In this document: piece after piece, positions 7,416 through 15,541 of the stretch | Position numbering within the stretch: position 1 is the stretch's first letter | How the letters are laid out: each line of letters begins with the position of its first letter | Source of the DNA: CAIMZW01 sp037130455 | Lineage (GTDB): Bacteria; Actinomycetota; Actinomycetes; Nanopelagicales; Nanopelagicaceae | Direction: 5' to 3' | Assembly: GCA_037130455.1 (NCBI GenBank) | Contig: JBAXSZ010000031.1 | Location: 1-20,211, forward strand | DNA: 20,211 bases | Notes under the pieces: model-generated | Seen by the model: the letters and a program-made list of their open reading frames with translations, nothing else | Database searches by the model: none | Told to the model about the DNA's origin: nothing | Position numbers and translations under genes: made by a program

Positions 7416-8434
7416 TAATGAACCTCATTGAGAAAGTGACCGACATATCGAGCGACAGCATTCACTGCAGCCATGGAACCTGCGTAATCCATTCGCGTTG
7501 GCCCAATAATTCCAAGTGCGCCAAGCGATGATTCATCTGAACCGTATCCCATAGTAACTAAGGATGTCGATTTCAAATTCTTATCAACTTGTTCTTCGCC
7601 AATTCTTACTTGAACCGAAGTTCCTGCATCTGCCAGCAGCCTTAGTAATACAACCTGCTCTTCCAGCGCTTCAAGAATCGGGTGAATCGTGGTAGTAAAT
7701 TCTTGATTCGATCTGGCCAAATTTGCGGTGCCGGCCAAGGCAACCTTTTCTTCTGGGCGCTCCACTGACACTTCCACCAAACTGGCAATAATAACCGCTA
7801 AAGAATTTCGGTCAGCGCCAGAAAAGGAATTGAGAATTCCATCGATCTGATAGGCAACTCTAGACAACGGGTGACCCTGAATGGCCGAATTTACCTTTTG
7901 GTGAAGTTCGCTCAAGGTTTCTTCGGAAAGATCGAAGGGCAATTCTATAATTCTTTGCTCAACTCGACCAGTATCTGTAATCAACACCAACATCGCCCTA
8001 GCTGGATGTAGCAAAACTAATTCCATATGTCGTACTCGAGATTTCGTCAGAGATGGATATTGCACAACCGCCACTTGACGAGTTATCTGTGCTAGCAATT
8101 TGACGGTTCGAGTAACAATATCATCTACATCTACTGCACCTGCCAGAAAGGCTTCAATCCCACGACGCTCCGCATTCGAAAATGGTTTTACCGTAGCCAA
8201 CTTGTCAACGAATAATCGGTAGCCAAGATTGGTGGGAATTCGACCAGCACTGGTGTGCGGCTGTGCAATTAAACCGGCCTCTTCAAGGATTGCCATTTCA
8301 TTTCGAATTGTTGCAGGAGATACCCCAAGCCCATGCCGCTGGGCAATTATTTTAGATCCGACTGGTTCTTCCGTTGCCACATACTCTTCAACGATAGCGC
8401 GCAAGATCTCTAATTGCCGTTCCTGCATCTCCAT
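7415..8434 (-). CDS. hrcA: Heat-inducible transcription repressor HrcA
   Basis: This 339-residue repressor classically binds CIRCE operators in front of groE and dnaK genes and is itself stabilised by GroEL. The N-terminal winged helix (about 1-75) contains PVGSKIIAQRHGLGVSPATIRNEM and HTSAGRIPTNLGYR, both family hallmarks. A GAF-like dimerisation domain and inserted domain follow, and the end matches the usual MDYAGSMAAVNAVARYVG segment. The ATG at 8434 has AGGA 8 nt upstream; a second in-frame ATG lies at 8428. It overlaps dnaJ by one base. I found no CIRCE element (TTAGCACTC-N9-GAGTGCTAA) upstream or elsewhere, so its targets must lie outside the window. Confidence 0.97.
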   Translation of the reverse strand: MEMQERQLEILRAIVEEYVATEEPVGSKIIAQRHGLGVSPATIRNEMAILEEAGLIAQPHTSAGRIPTNLGYRLFVDKLATVKPFSNAERRGIEAFLAGAVDVDDIVTRTVKLLAQITRQVAVVQYPSLTKSRVRHMELVLLHPARAMLVLITDTGRVEQRIIELPFDLSEETLSELHQKVNSAIQGHPLSRVAYQIDGILNSFSGADRNSLAVIIASLVEVSVERPEEKVALAGTANLARSNQEFTTTIHPILEALEEQVVLLRLLADAGTSVQVRIGEEQVDKNLKSTSLVTMGYGSDESSLGALGIIGPTRMDYAGSMAAVNAVARYVGHFLNEVH

Positions 8435-8444
8435 GTGAGTATTC

Positions 8445-8789
8445 CTAGGAGATAACTAAAGTGATCGACAACAGGGTGATGAGAACGAAGGAAGGGAAGG
8501 CTTGCTTCAATTTATTCGCTCGAGAGTGCAATGCAATAGATCCAGCCATCGCACACCACAAATAGGCCAACGAGAACCAACCAAAGAAATTATCTGGATA
8601 GCGAAGGCTGTAGATCAATCCCAAGGAAGCTAGAGCTTCGGTTGCCCCAACGATGCGGGATATCCAATCTGGGACGTTAAGCTCGCGAACCCCGGAAAGT
8701 CCCTTCTCGCTACCGCCGAGTTTGGACAGACCAGCCACGATAAAGACCAAGGCGAGAAGGATGACCAGAATGTTGTGGACTAGATGCAT
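8445..8789 (-). CDS. DoxX-like family small membrane protein
   Basis: This 114-residue hydrophobic protein has about four transmembrane segments, roughly residues 5-22, 44-62, 68-86 and 98-113. The first helix ends in FIVAGLSKLGG, the typical start of DoxX/DoxD-like proteins, and GATEALASLGLI is a second recognisable family segment. No enzymatic residues stand out, and the function of such small DoxX-like proteins is mostly unknown. The ATG lies 12 bp after the hemW stop and has no strong ribosome-binding site, but a TAGCGT hexamer 6 nt upstream suggests a leaderless start. It ends 10 bp before hrcA, so they probably share a transcript. Confidence 0.82.
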   Translation of the reverse strand: MHLVHNILVILLALVFIVAGLSKLGGSEKGLSGVRELNVPDWISRIVGATEALASLGLIYSLRYPDNFFGWFSLAYLWCAMAGSIALHSRANKLKQAFPSFVLITLLSITLVIS

Positions 8790-8795
8790 GTCTCT

Positions 8796-8801
8796 ACGCT
8801 A
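8796..8801 (-). promoter_or_regulatory. Possible leaderless -10 element (TAGCGT) for the DoxX-like gene
   Basis: TAGCGT (TAnnnT) directly follows the hemW TAG stop and is separated by 6 nt from the ATG at 8789. If real it would also supply hrcA-dnaJ with an internal promoter. It could instead be a tandem stop codon; no -35 box is evident. Confidence 0.35.
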
Positions 8802-9950
8802 CTACAGGAGGATTTCGCGCACGATTTGATCTGCCAAAAGCCGCCCAGTTTGGGTCAAAATAACCCTTCCCTCTTCCCATTTTTCCTTCGAGATGTGACC
8901 AGTAGCCAGAAATGGAAGTAATCGAGAACGCTGCTTTGAATCCAGCGAGGAGATTTCGATTCCTTGACTGATTCGAATCTCTAAAAGAATTCTTTCGCTC
9001 TCTTTTTCTGCATCTGAGAGAAATTCTTCTCCGAGCACGGGACTTTCTCCTGATTGCAGTCGGTCTCGATAAGAGTTGGGGTGTTTAACATTCCACCAGC
9101 GTCTTCCATCCATATGCGAATGAGCACCTGGTCCCAATCCCCACCAGTTGACGCCCTTCCAATAACCGATGTTGTGACGACATTCCGAACCAGGCTTAGC
9201 CCAGTTGCTGACCTCGTACCAATCAAAGCCTGCGGCATGGAATTTTTCGTCGGCAACCAAATATTTATCAGCAGTTAAATCTTCATCTGGCATTACAACT
9301 TCACCTCGTTTAACCTGAGAACCAAGTTTGGTGCCATCTTCAACAATCAACGCATAGGCTGATACGTGAGTAATAGGGAGCGAAAGCGCCGCTTCGACTG
9401 TTGTAGACCAGTCTTCAATACTTTCACCTGGCGTTCCGTAAATCAGATCCACGCTTATTTCGGCAAAGCCGGCACTTTTGGCCCAATCAATAGCCTTCGC
9501 GACATTCTCGGGATTATGCGTTCTATCTAGAACTTTAAGGACATGACTTTTTGCAGATTGCATTCCAAAGGAGATTCGATTTACTCCAATTGAATGCAGT
9601 GCTTCCAATTTTTCGAAAGTAACGGAATCGGGATTTGCTTCAATAGTTATTTCGCATCCTTTGGCGAAGCCGAATCTATTCTTTACATGCGAAAGCACTC
9701 TTCCCAAATCCGCCGGCTCCATAAGCGTCGGGGTGCCACCACCGAAAAATATCGTGGGAATGGGACCAGATTCTGGAATTAGATCTGCCTCTTGAATAAG
9801 CAGGTCGATATAGCCTTCCGAGACTGACGCGATATCGCCACCCGCGCGAAGTTCGCTAGGGGTGTAAGTATTGAAATCGCAGTAACCGCAGCGCTTAACG
9901 CAGTAAGGAACATGAATATAGAAAGCCAACGGCGACAGAGCCCGACTCAC
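8802..9950 (-). CDS. hemW: Radical SAM haem chaperone HemW
   Basis: This 382-residue radical S-adenosylmethionine protein is often misannotated as HemN, an oxygen-independent coproporphyrinogen oxidase. The cluster motif is C17-x3-C21-x2-C24 (CVKRCGYC) preceded by HVPY. The SAM-binding GGGTP is at 70-74, and the HemW-specific HNxxYW is present as HNIGYW (259-264). That motif is associated with haem binding and supports HemW over HemN. A C-terminal HemN-C-like domain follows (about 300-382). The start is GTG, 2 bp after the lepA stop, with only a weak AAAGAAA upstream; reading through from lepA is likely. The lepA-hemW order is common in actinobacteria and Firmicutes. Confidence 0.95.
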   Translation of the reverse strand: MSRALSPLAFYIHVPYCVKRCGYCDFNTYTPSELRAGGDIASVSEGYIDLLIQEADLIPESGPIPTIFFGGGTPTLMEPADLGRVLSHVKNRFGFAKGCEITIEANPDSVTFEKLEALHSIGVNRISFGMQSAKSHVLKVLDRTHNPENVAKAIDWAKSAGFAEISVDLIYGTPGESIEDWSTTVEAALSLPITHVSAYALIVEDGTKLGSQVKRGEVVMPDEDLTADKYLVADEKFHAAGFDWYEVSNWAKPGSECRHNIGYWKGVNWWGLGPGAHSHMDGRRWWNVKHPNSYRDRLQSGESPVLGEEFLSDAEKESERILLEIRISQGIEISSLDSKQRSRLLPFLATGHISKEKWEEGRVILTQTGRLLADQIVREILL

Positions 9951-9952
9951 GG

Positions 9953-11821
9953 TTATTTCTTTGCCTTTGCCTTGTCTACATCTGCATCGGTTGTCAAAGC
10001 GGCGATAAATGCTTCTTGTGGCACTTCAACGCGCCCCACCATTTTCATCCGCTTCTTGCCTTCTTTTTGCTTCTCCAACAACTTTCGCTTTCGGGAGATA
10101 TCTCCACCGTAACACTTAGCCAATACATCTTTGCGAATTGCTCGAATACTTTCCCGCGCAATGATTCTTGAACCAATCGCTGCTTGAATGGGCACTTCGA
10201 ACTGTTGCCTTGGAATGAGCTCGCGCAACTTTGATGTCATCATAACGCCGTAGGCATAGGCCTTGTCTCGATGCACGATCGCGCTAAAAGCATCTACATT
10301 TTCACCTTGAAGCAAAATATCAACTTTAACTAGGTCGCCTTCTTCTTCGCCGATCGGTTCGTAATCTAAGGATGCATACCCTCTGGTTTTGGATTTCAAT
10401 TGATCGAAGAAGTCGAAAACAATTTCAGCAAGTGGCAAGGTATACCGAATTTCCACTCGGTCTTCGGAGAGGTAGTCCATTCCTTTAAGCGTTCCGCGGC
10501 GTTGTTGGCACAGCTCCATAATGGCGCCAATAAATTCGCTAGGCGCCAAAATCGTAGCCCGAACGATTGGTTCGAATACTGCAGAAATTTTGCCATCGGG
10601 GTACTCGCTCGGGTTGGTCACAATCATTTCTTTGGTGTCATCGTGAACGACGCGATAAACGACGTTAGGCGCGGTTGAAATCAGCGATAAATTTGATTCT
10701 CGTTCCAAGCGCTCGCGAACGATTTCCATATGAAGCAATCCTAGGAATCCACAACGGAATCCAAAGCCCAGTGCAGCTGAAGTTTCTGGTTCATAGACCA
10801 ACGCTGCATCATTTAATTGCAATTTATCGAGGGCTTCACGCAAGAGCGGATAGTCCGCACCATCTAGCGGATAGAGCCCCGAAAAAACCATTGGCTTAGG
10901 GTCTTTATAACCGGCAAGGGCTTTAGTAGCTGGGTTGTTGTAAGTGGTAATTGTGTCGCCGACTCGGGACTGACGAACATCTTTAACGCCAGTAATTACG
11001 TATCCAACTTCGCCAACGCCTAAACCTTTGCTGACAACCGGTTCTGGGGAAATGACTCCGACTTCCAACATTTCGTGGCGCACGCCAGTAGAAAACATTT
11101 GAATTTGATCACGGGTAGAGAGATGGCCATCGATTACTCGAACGTAAGTCACGACGCCACGGTAGGTGTCATACACAGAATCGAAAATGAGAGCACGAGC
11201 AGGAGCGTTGGCATCGCCTACGGGTGGTGGAATTTGCTTGACGATTTGATCCAGCAAGACTTCAACACCAGCGCCGGTCTTACCTGAGACGCGAAGACAA
11301 TCTTCTGGCTGGCAACCAATGAGCTTGGCCAACTCCTCTGCAAATTTTTCAGGTTGTGCTGCAGGCAAATCTATTTTGTTGAGAACAGGGATGATGGTCA
11401 AGTTGTTCTCCATTGCCAAATACAGGTTGGCTAAGGTCTGAGCTTCTATCCCCTGCGCGCAGTCGACGAGCAACACTGCGCCTTCGCAGGCGGCAAGCGA
11501 GCGCGAAACTTCATAGGTGAAGTCCACATGGCCAGGAGTGTCGATCATATTTAAAATATATTCTTGACCGTCTAAGCCAGATCGCCAAGGAAGCCGCACC
11601 GCTTGGCTCTTGATGGTGATTCCACGTTCGCGTTCAATATCCATACGATCTAGGTATTGAGCTCGCATATTTCTTGGGTCGACAACTTCAGTGATGCCCA
11701 ACATGCGGTCAGCCAAAGTGGACTTACCGTGGTCGATATGCGCAATTATGCAAAAATTGCGGATTTGCTCCGGATTTGTTGCAGAAGGTTGCGGAGCCTT
11801 AGAAAGTTCTATGGCAGGCAT
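9953..11821 (-). CDS. lepA: Elongation factor 4 (LepA), translational GTPase
   Basis: This 622-residue ribosome-associated GTPase of the EF-G-like family is known as back-translocase EF4/LepA. The G1 loop is AHIDHGKST (27-35), G3 is DTPGH (94-98) and G4 is NKID (148-151). Domains II, III and V follow. The LepA-specific C-terminal domain ends in the characteristic basic segment SRKRKLLEKQKEGKKRMK and VPQEAF. The extra 18-20 N-terminal residues before the G domain are typical of actinobacterial versions. The ATG is 25 bp after rpsT, with no good ribosome-binding site. The gap has an A/T-rich imperfect hairpin (TTTTAC AAA GTAAAA on the minus strand). Length is normal. Confidence 0.97.
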   Translation of the reverse strand: MPAIELSKAPQPSATNPEQIRNFCIIAHIDHGKSTLADRMLGITEVVDPRNMRAQYLDRMDIERERGITIKSQAVRLPWRSGLDGQEYILNMIDTPGHVDFTYEVSRSLAACEGAVLLVDCAQGIEAQTLANLYLAMENNLTIIPVLNKIDLPAAQPEKFAEELAKLIGCQPEDCLRVSGKTGAGVEVLLDQIVKQIPPPVGDANAPARALIFDSVYDTYRGVVTYVRVIDGHLSTRDQIQMFSTGVRHEMLEVGVISPEPVVSKGLGVGEVGYVITGVKDVRQSRVGDTITTYNNPATKALAGYKDPKPMVFSGLYPLDGADYPLLREALDKLQLNDAALVYEPETSAALGFGFRCGFLGLLHMEIVRERLERESNLSLISTAPNVVYRVVHDDTKEMIVTNPSEYPDGKISAVFEPIVRATILAPSEFIGAIMELCQQRRGTLKGMDYLSEDRVEIRYTLPLAEIVFDFFDQLKSKTRGYASLDYEPIGEEEGDLVKVDILLQGENVDAFSAIVHRDKAYAYGVMMTSKLRELIPRQQFEVPIQAAIGSRIIARESIRAIRKDVLAKCYGGDISRKRKLLEKQKEGKKRMKMVGRVEVPQEAFIAALTTDADVDKAKAKK

Positions 11822-11846
11822 GAACTTTTACTTTGTAAAAAAAGAA

Positions 11847-12116
11847 TTAACGAACGACAGCTTTGTTGGCTTGCTTAGCCATAGCTGACTTTCTATTTGC
11901 TGCAGCATTGGCATGGATGACACCTTTGCTGACAGCAGTATCAAGTGACTTGGAAGCAATGCGTAGTTCTTCAGCAATTACCTTCTGATCTCCAGCTGCA
12001 AGAGCATCCTTGAAACGGCGGATCGCAGTCTTAATAGATGAGCGAGCCGACTTGTTACGAAGTTGGGCCTTCTCGTTCGTCTTAATACGCTTGATCTGCG
12101 ACTTAATATTTGCCAC
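11847..12116 (-). CDS. rpsT: 30S ribosomal protein bS20
   Basis: This 89-residue, strongly basic protein binds 16S rRNA early in 30S assembly. It begins MANIKSQIKRIKTNEKA, the standard S20 N-terminus, and ends in the usual AAANRKSAMAKQ region. It starts with GTG rather than ATG; in E. coli the same gene starts with a rare UUG and is autoregulated at translation, so the weak start may matter here too. Only poor ribosome-binding matches (GGAAG about 12 nt upstream) are present. It follows the largest gap in the window (168 bp), which can fold. The rpsT-holA neighbourhood is typical of actinobacteria. Confidence 0.97.
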   Translation of the reverse strand: MANIKSQIKRIKTNEKAQLRNKSARSSIKTAIRRFKDALAAGDQKVIAEELRIASKSLDTAVSKGVIHANAAANRKSAMAKQANKAVVR

Positions 12117-12172
12117 TTCAAACTACTTTCTTCCGTGATCATCAAGATCGATTCCCGAAATTGGGCTTTCAT

Positions 12173-12178
12173 ATTTTA
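12173..12178 (-). promoter_or_regulatory. Possible -10 element (TAAAAT) for rpsT
   Basis: TAAAAT lies in the rpsT leader, about 57 nt before the GTG start. The best -35 candidate, TTGGGT, is 19 nt upstream, so the promoter is weak by sequence. A dedicated promoter for a ribosomal protein in a 168-bp gap is plausible. Nothing else in 12117-12284 looks like a coding region. Confidence 0.35.
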
Positions 12179-12232
12179 GGTAATGCGTCCAGGGCTGACC
12201 CAAAGGATCTGCTCTAAGCGGTGAAGGCTACC

Positions 12233-12286
12233 AGCCCAGCCTACTCAGGCTCAAACTGAGCGATCTAGGCCCACAATGCCTGGGCT
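12233..12286. repeat. Fold-prone region downstream of holA
   Basis: AGCCCAG (12233-12239) and CTGGGCT (12280-12286) are perfect 7-bp complements flanking two mutually exclusive inner hairpins: GCTCA/TGAGC at 12249-12261, and CTCAG/CTGAG using 12244-12248 with 12256-12260. The outer arm covers the holA stop codon. There is no T-tract on the minus strand, so this is not a standard intrinsic terminator; it may be a 3'-end stabiliser of holA mRNA, part of an rpsT leader, or chance. Confidence 0.4.
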
Positions 12287-13229
12287 AGAGGGGAGCTCTA
12301 ACCGTGGTGATCTTGATGATGGAGCGCTCCAAGGCATAACCAGGGTCAGCGGCGGCACCTTTTATATCGGCATCGGCTTGCGCGATGGATATCACCGCTT
12401 CTGCAAGGGTGGCTGGGTTCCAGCCGGCCAATTGGCGCCTAGCTTTATCAATCTGCCATGGCGGTAAGCCCAAAGAGGAGGCCAAATCGAAGGATTTCAT
12501 GCCGCGACTAGCTCCAGATACCTTTGCCAGCGTGCGCAACGAACTGGCGATGGCGCTAATAACCAGGACTGGATCTACTCCGGTGGCCAGCGCCTGACGC
12601 AGAGCTACCAGGGCAACTTCGGTCTTTCCATCCAGGGTTGCATCTGCAACCTCAAAGCCGGTGGTCTCAATTCGCCCTTGGTAATACCGGGCAACTTCTG
12701 CCGAATCAATGGTTTTCCCCGCAACAACATCAGATGCCAATTGCGAGCAGGCGCTAGCCAACTCGCGAAGGTCATTGCCCAGGGCGCTCACCAGATCCGC
12801 AGCCGCTGCGCTGGAAATCTTTCGCCCTAGACGCGAGAACTCTTGCGCGACAAATTGCTCCTTCTCGGCCTCTTTTTTCACTGGCTCACAGAGGTAAATG
12901 GCGGGATCGCACTTTTTGATTTTATCGACCAAAGCTTTGCCTTTTACTCCACCTTTGTGCCACAGGATCAAAGTGACCGCTTCATCTGGTGCTGCTAAAT
13001 AACTAGAAATTTCATCTTGGATTTCGCTGGCCAGATCTTGGATTTCGCGGATGACTAGGACTCGATCTTCGCCAAAGAGCGAGGGGGCAAGCGAATCGGT
13101 GATTTTGCCTAATTCAATCTCATCGGCATCCAAATAGGTGCACTCTGCCGTTGGATGCTTCGAGATCTCCGTGGCAACTGCGCGATCAGCCAGGAGCGAC
13201 TCACCGCCTTGGATCAAAACTATCCCCAC
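12285..13229 (-). CDS. holA: DNA polymerase III subunit delta
   Basis: This protein of about 314 residues is the clamp-loader delta subunit, which opens the beta sliding clamp. It shows the delta arrangement: an N-terminal segment IVLIQGGESLLADRAV, a degenerate AAA+ domain without an intact P-loop (as expected for delta), and a C-terminal helical collar containing GVDPVLVISAIASSLRTL and PPWQIDKARRQLAGW. The frame is open to a TTG at 13244 overlapping comEC by 25 nt. The GTG at 13229 is preferred because GGTGGCG lies 6 nt before it and the protein then begins right at the conserved strand. Its overlap with the comEC 3' end implies coupling. comEC-holA-rpsT is a recurring order in actinobacteria. 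Confidence 0.93.
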   Translation of the reverse strand: MGIVLIQGGESLLADRAVATEISKHPTAECTYLDADEIELGKITDSLAPSLFGEDRVLVIREIQDLASEIQDEISSYLAAPDEAVTLILWHKGGVKGKALVDKIKKCDPAIYLCEPVKKEAEKEQFVAQEFSRLGRKISSAAAADLVSALGNDLRELASACSQLASDVVAGKTIDSAEVARYYQGRIETTGFEVADATLDGKTEVALVALRQALATGVDPVLVISAIASSLRTLAKVSGASRGMKSFDLASSLGLPPWQIDKARRQLAGWNPATLAEAVISIAQADADIKGAAADPGYALERSIIKITTVRAPL

Positions 13230-15421
13230 GAAATTCGCCACCAATCTTTCTTTATGGTTCTGATCTTATGGGAGGAAGTGACCGCAATCGAGCCATCCCG
13301 ATCGGTGCGATAGACGGGCACGCCGCGAATTGCAAGTGCGGAGAGGGTGCTGGGCGCCGGGTGACCATACGGATTTCCCGTGCCGACGCTGATGAGCGCA
13401 AGCTTAGGAGAGAGTAGGTCAAGTAATGGCAGATATTGATATGCGGAGCCATGATGGGCAACCTTAAGAATGTCTACCGAATGAAGACCCAATTCTTGAG
13501 AAATTATTTCCTGCGCTGGTGGCTCGATATCCCCCGCGGCGAATATTTTGTTGTCGCCAACCTGAATTAACAATGCGATGCTGGCATTGTTGACTGATGA
13601 ACCATCTCCAGGCACGGTGGCCATTTTCCTGGTGGTCGCGGGCGGCCAAAGAACGTGGATGCTCACATCTATCGAAGGCGCGTTGGAGTTATTGAAGGTA
13701 AAAGTTTGACCGGAGTGGACAACGCTGACTGGCAACGATTTGAGGGTGGCCATCGTGACTGAGTAATCGGTTGCAGGTTCTGGAAGATTACTTATCCAAA
13801 CTCTCTGCACATGGCGATTATGCAGAACTCCTGTGAGGCCAAAAACATGATCGGCATGAAAATGGGTTAGAACCAAGAGCGGGATATCCATTATCCCTAA
13901 CCGGTTTAGACACACATCAATTTTCGCTGGATCTGGTCCAGCATCAATAACAATCGCTTGGTGATTGCCCAGGTTTATAACTGAACCATCACCTTGGCCA
14001 ACATCGCAACTAACAAAAATCCAATCAGGACCGGGCCAGGGTGTGAGTGGAAGAACTACGAATCCAATAATTACTGAACCTAAACAGAAAGAAATAATCT
14101 TCTTTCTTCGCACGATTGAAAAAAAGAAAATAATGACTAGAACAATTCCAAAAACATTCTTCGGAAAAAGGAGCAAGGGAAGTTGGGCACCAAACTTTGC
14201 TACCCATGCAATCCACGCGCTACCTGGCGAAATTAATATCAAACAAAAATGAGTAACGGATGGAAGAAATCCAGCCAGTAATGCTGCAGCAAGACCCACA
14301 ACTGTAATTGGAGCAACTACCAAGCCAACGGCTATATTGGCGGGCAAAGTGACTAATGAAAATTGACCGGATATCGCAATGATGATCGGCATGCAGAATA
14401 ATGTTGCTGATAGTGGGATTGCTACCATTTCCGTAGCAAATCCAAGATATGGTCGCAATTTCTCGTTGATACGTGGGGACATCAAAATGATTCCTGAAGT
14501 TGCAGCAACGGACAGTGCAAATCCTGGATCAGTTGCTTGAAGTGGGTCCATTAAGAGAAGTACCGAAATTGCCAGGCCGAGCGAAGGAACAGAAGATGCT
14601 CGTCGACCGTGAGCTTTGGAAAATAATATTGTCGCCGTCATGACGCATGCTCTTAGTACTGATGGCGATGGCCTTACCAAAATAATGAACCCCGCCAAAA
14701 CCACGGCGGTAAGCAAAATTCGGGCGCGTTTATTCGGCAAGAACCATTGCAAGAACCACAGTAGAAATTCGGCGATTATGGCAAAATTCGCTCCGCTTAC
14801 TGCAGTCAGGTGGGAAAGTCCGCACCGGCGCATATTGGATTGAAAGTCTTGACCTTCCAGCGAAGTGTCACCGATAACTAATCCGGGAATGAGCGAACCT
14901 GCCGCCCCAGAAATCTTGGTAGCACTTCTTCGAAAATTGGTTCGAATATCGGCACTCCACTTATCCAGCCGTGACGCAGCAACGACCAAGCGACATGGTT
15001 GGGTTAATGAAAAGTAGGCCGAATACTTTCGATCACTTGAAGCAAATAACTTTCCCGTACATGAAATCCGCTCTCCCAGAATTACCGGAAAAGAGCGACG
15101 GCTAAATATCCGTATGGGAGTTCTAGCACGCGAAGAAATTTTCCCCACTGTGATCTGCTCGGTTCTAGCCTTAAAGGTGTACTGCCCGGCGCGAAGATGT
15201 GAACCCACGACTTTTGCGCCGCCTTGAACTGGGTCGCTTCTGACGGTGGCGATGATTTCCACCTGACCAGCAGACCTAGCGGCCTGATAAACCAGATTGT
15301 GGGATATAGCAACTTCCCTGATCGCTAATCCTGCCGATCCAGCCAGCAATGCAACAATGAGAACAACGGCTGCCCCTCGATAGAAATACCCAAGCGCAAA
15401 AACGGTTGGGATGAGGATCAT
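13220..15421 (-). CDS. comEC: ComEC/Rec2-type DNA internalisation channel
   Basis: This polytopic membrane protein (733 residues from the ATG at 15421) carries single-stranded DNA across the cytoplasmic membrane during natural transformation. After two N-terminal hydrophobic segments comes a beta-rich OB-like region (about 50-145). The competence domain follows (about 175-455), with GLVIGDTSLEG (180-190), HLTAVSGANFAI (204-215) and RPSPSVLRA (250-258). The C-terminal metallo-beta-lactamase domain (about 465-733) includes DVGQGDGS (473-480), HFHADH (520-525) and KVAHHGS, so the putative nuclease site looks intact. Upstream, 40 further in-frame codons lacking any ATG, GTG or TTG encode what looks like the family's true first membrane helix, so the real start is uncertain. 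It overlaps holA at its 3' end and follows comEA. Confidence 0.93.
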   Translation of the reverse strand: MILIPTVFALGYFYRGAAVVLIVALLAGSAGLAIREVAISHNLVYQAARSAGQVEIIATVRSDPVQGGAKVVGSHLRAGQYTFKARTEQITVGKISSRARTPIRIFSRRSFPVILGERISCTGKLFASSDRKYSAYFSLTQPCRLVVAASRLDKWSADIRTNFRRSATKISGAAGSLIPGLVIGDTSLEGQDFQSNMRRCGLSHLTAVSGANFAIIAEFLLWFLQWFLPNKRARILLTAVVLAGFIILVRPSPSVLRACVMTATILFSKAHGRRASSVPSLGLAISVLLLMDPLQATDPGFALSVAATSGIILMSPRINEKLRPYLGFATEMVAIPLSATLFCMPIIIAISGQFSLVTLPANIAVGLVVAPITVVGLAAALLAGFLPSVTHFCLILISPGSAWIAWVAKFGAQLPLLLFPKNVFGIVLVIIFFFSIVRRKKIISFCLGSVIIGFVVLPLTPWPGPDWIFVSCDVGQGDGSVINLGNHQAIVIDAGPDPAKIDVCLNRLGIMDIPLLVLTHFHADHVFGLTGVLHNRHVQRVWISNLPEPATDYSVTMATLKSLPVSVVHSGQTFTFNNSNAPSIDVSIHVLWPPATTRKMATVPGDGSSVNNASIALLIQVGDNKIFAAGDIEPPAQEIISQELGLHSVDILKVAHHGSAYQYLPLLDLLSPKLALISVGTGNPYGHPAPSTLSALAIRGVPVYRTDRDGSIAVTSSHKIRTIKKDWWRISWG

Positions 15422-15541
15422 GGCCCAGTTCCAGCCCCAACCAGATAAAGCCGAACCTAACCAGAGACCACAACCAATGATCAGAAGTCGAAAATCATTC
15501 TCCGTCGCAGAATCTAGAGGCGCACTAACGACTTTATTGCC
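15422..15541 (-). other. In-frame upstream extension of comEC with no canonical start
   Basis: From the TGA at 15542-15544 to the annotated ATG at 15421 the comEC frame stays open for 40 codons. It encodes a stretch including DFRLLIIGCGLWLGSALSG, which resembles the first transmembrane helix of actinobacterial ComEC. No ATG, GTG or TTG occurs in this frame. An ATG at 15498 is out of frame and would give only MIFDF before a stop; one extra T in the T4 run at 15491-15494 would join it to the comEC frame as MIFRLLIIG. A GGAG sequence lies just upstream (15500-15503). Possible causes are a sequencing error, a real frameshift, or a near-cognate start. Confidence 0.55.

Noticed and set aside
8519..8535. 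GAGTGCAA near hrcA, resembling the right half of a CIRCE operator
   Set aside because: It lies inside the DoxX-like coding region and no TTAGCACTC-like left half lies 9 nt away.
11822..11846. Terminator between rpsT and lepA
   Set aside because: The pairing is only A/T (TTTTAC/GTAAAA), the T-run comes before rather than after the loop, and lepA follows closely.
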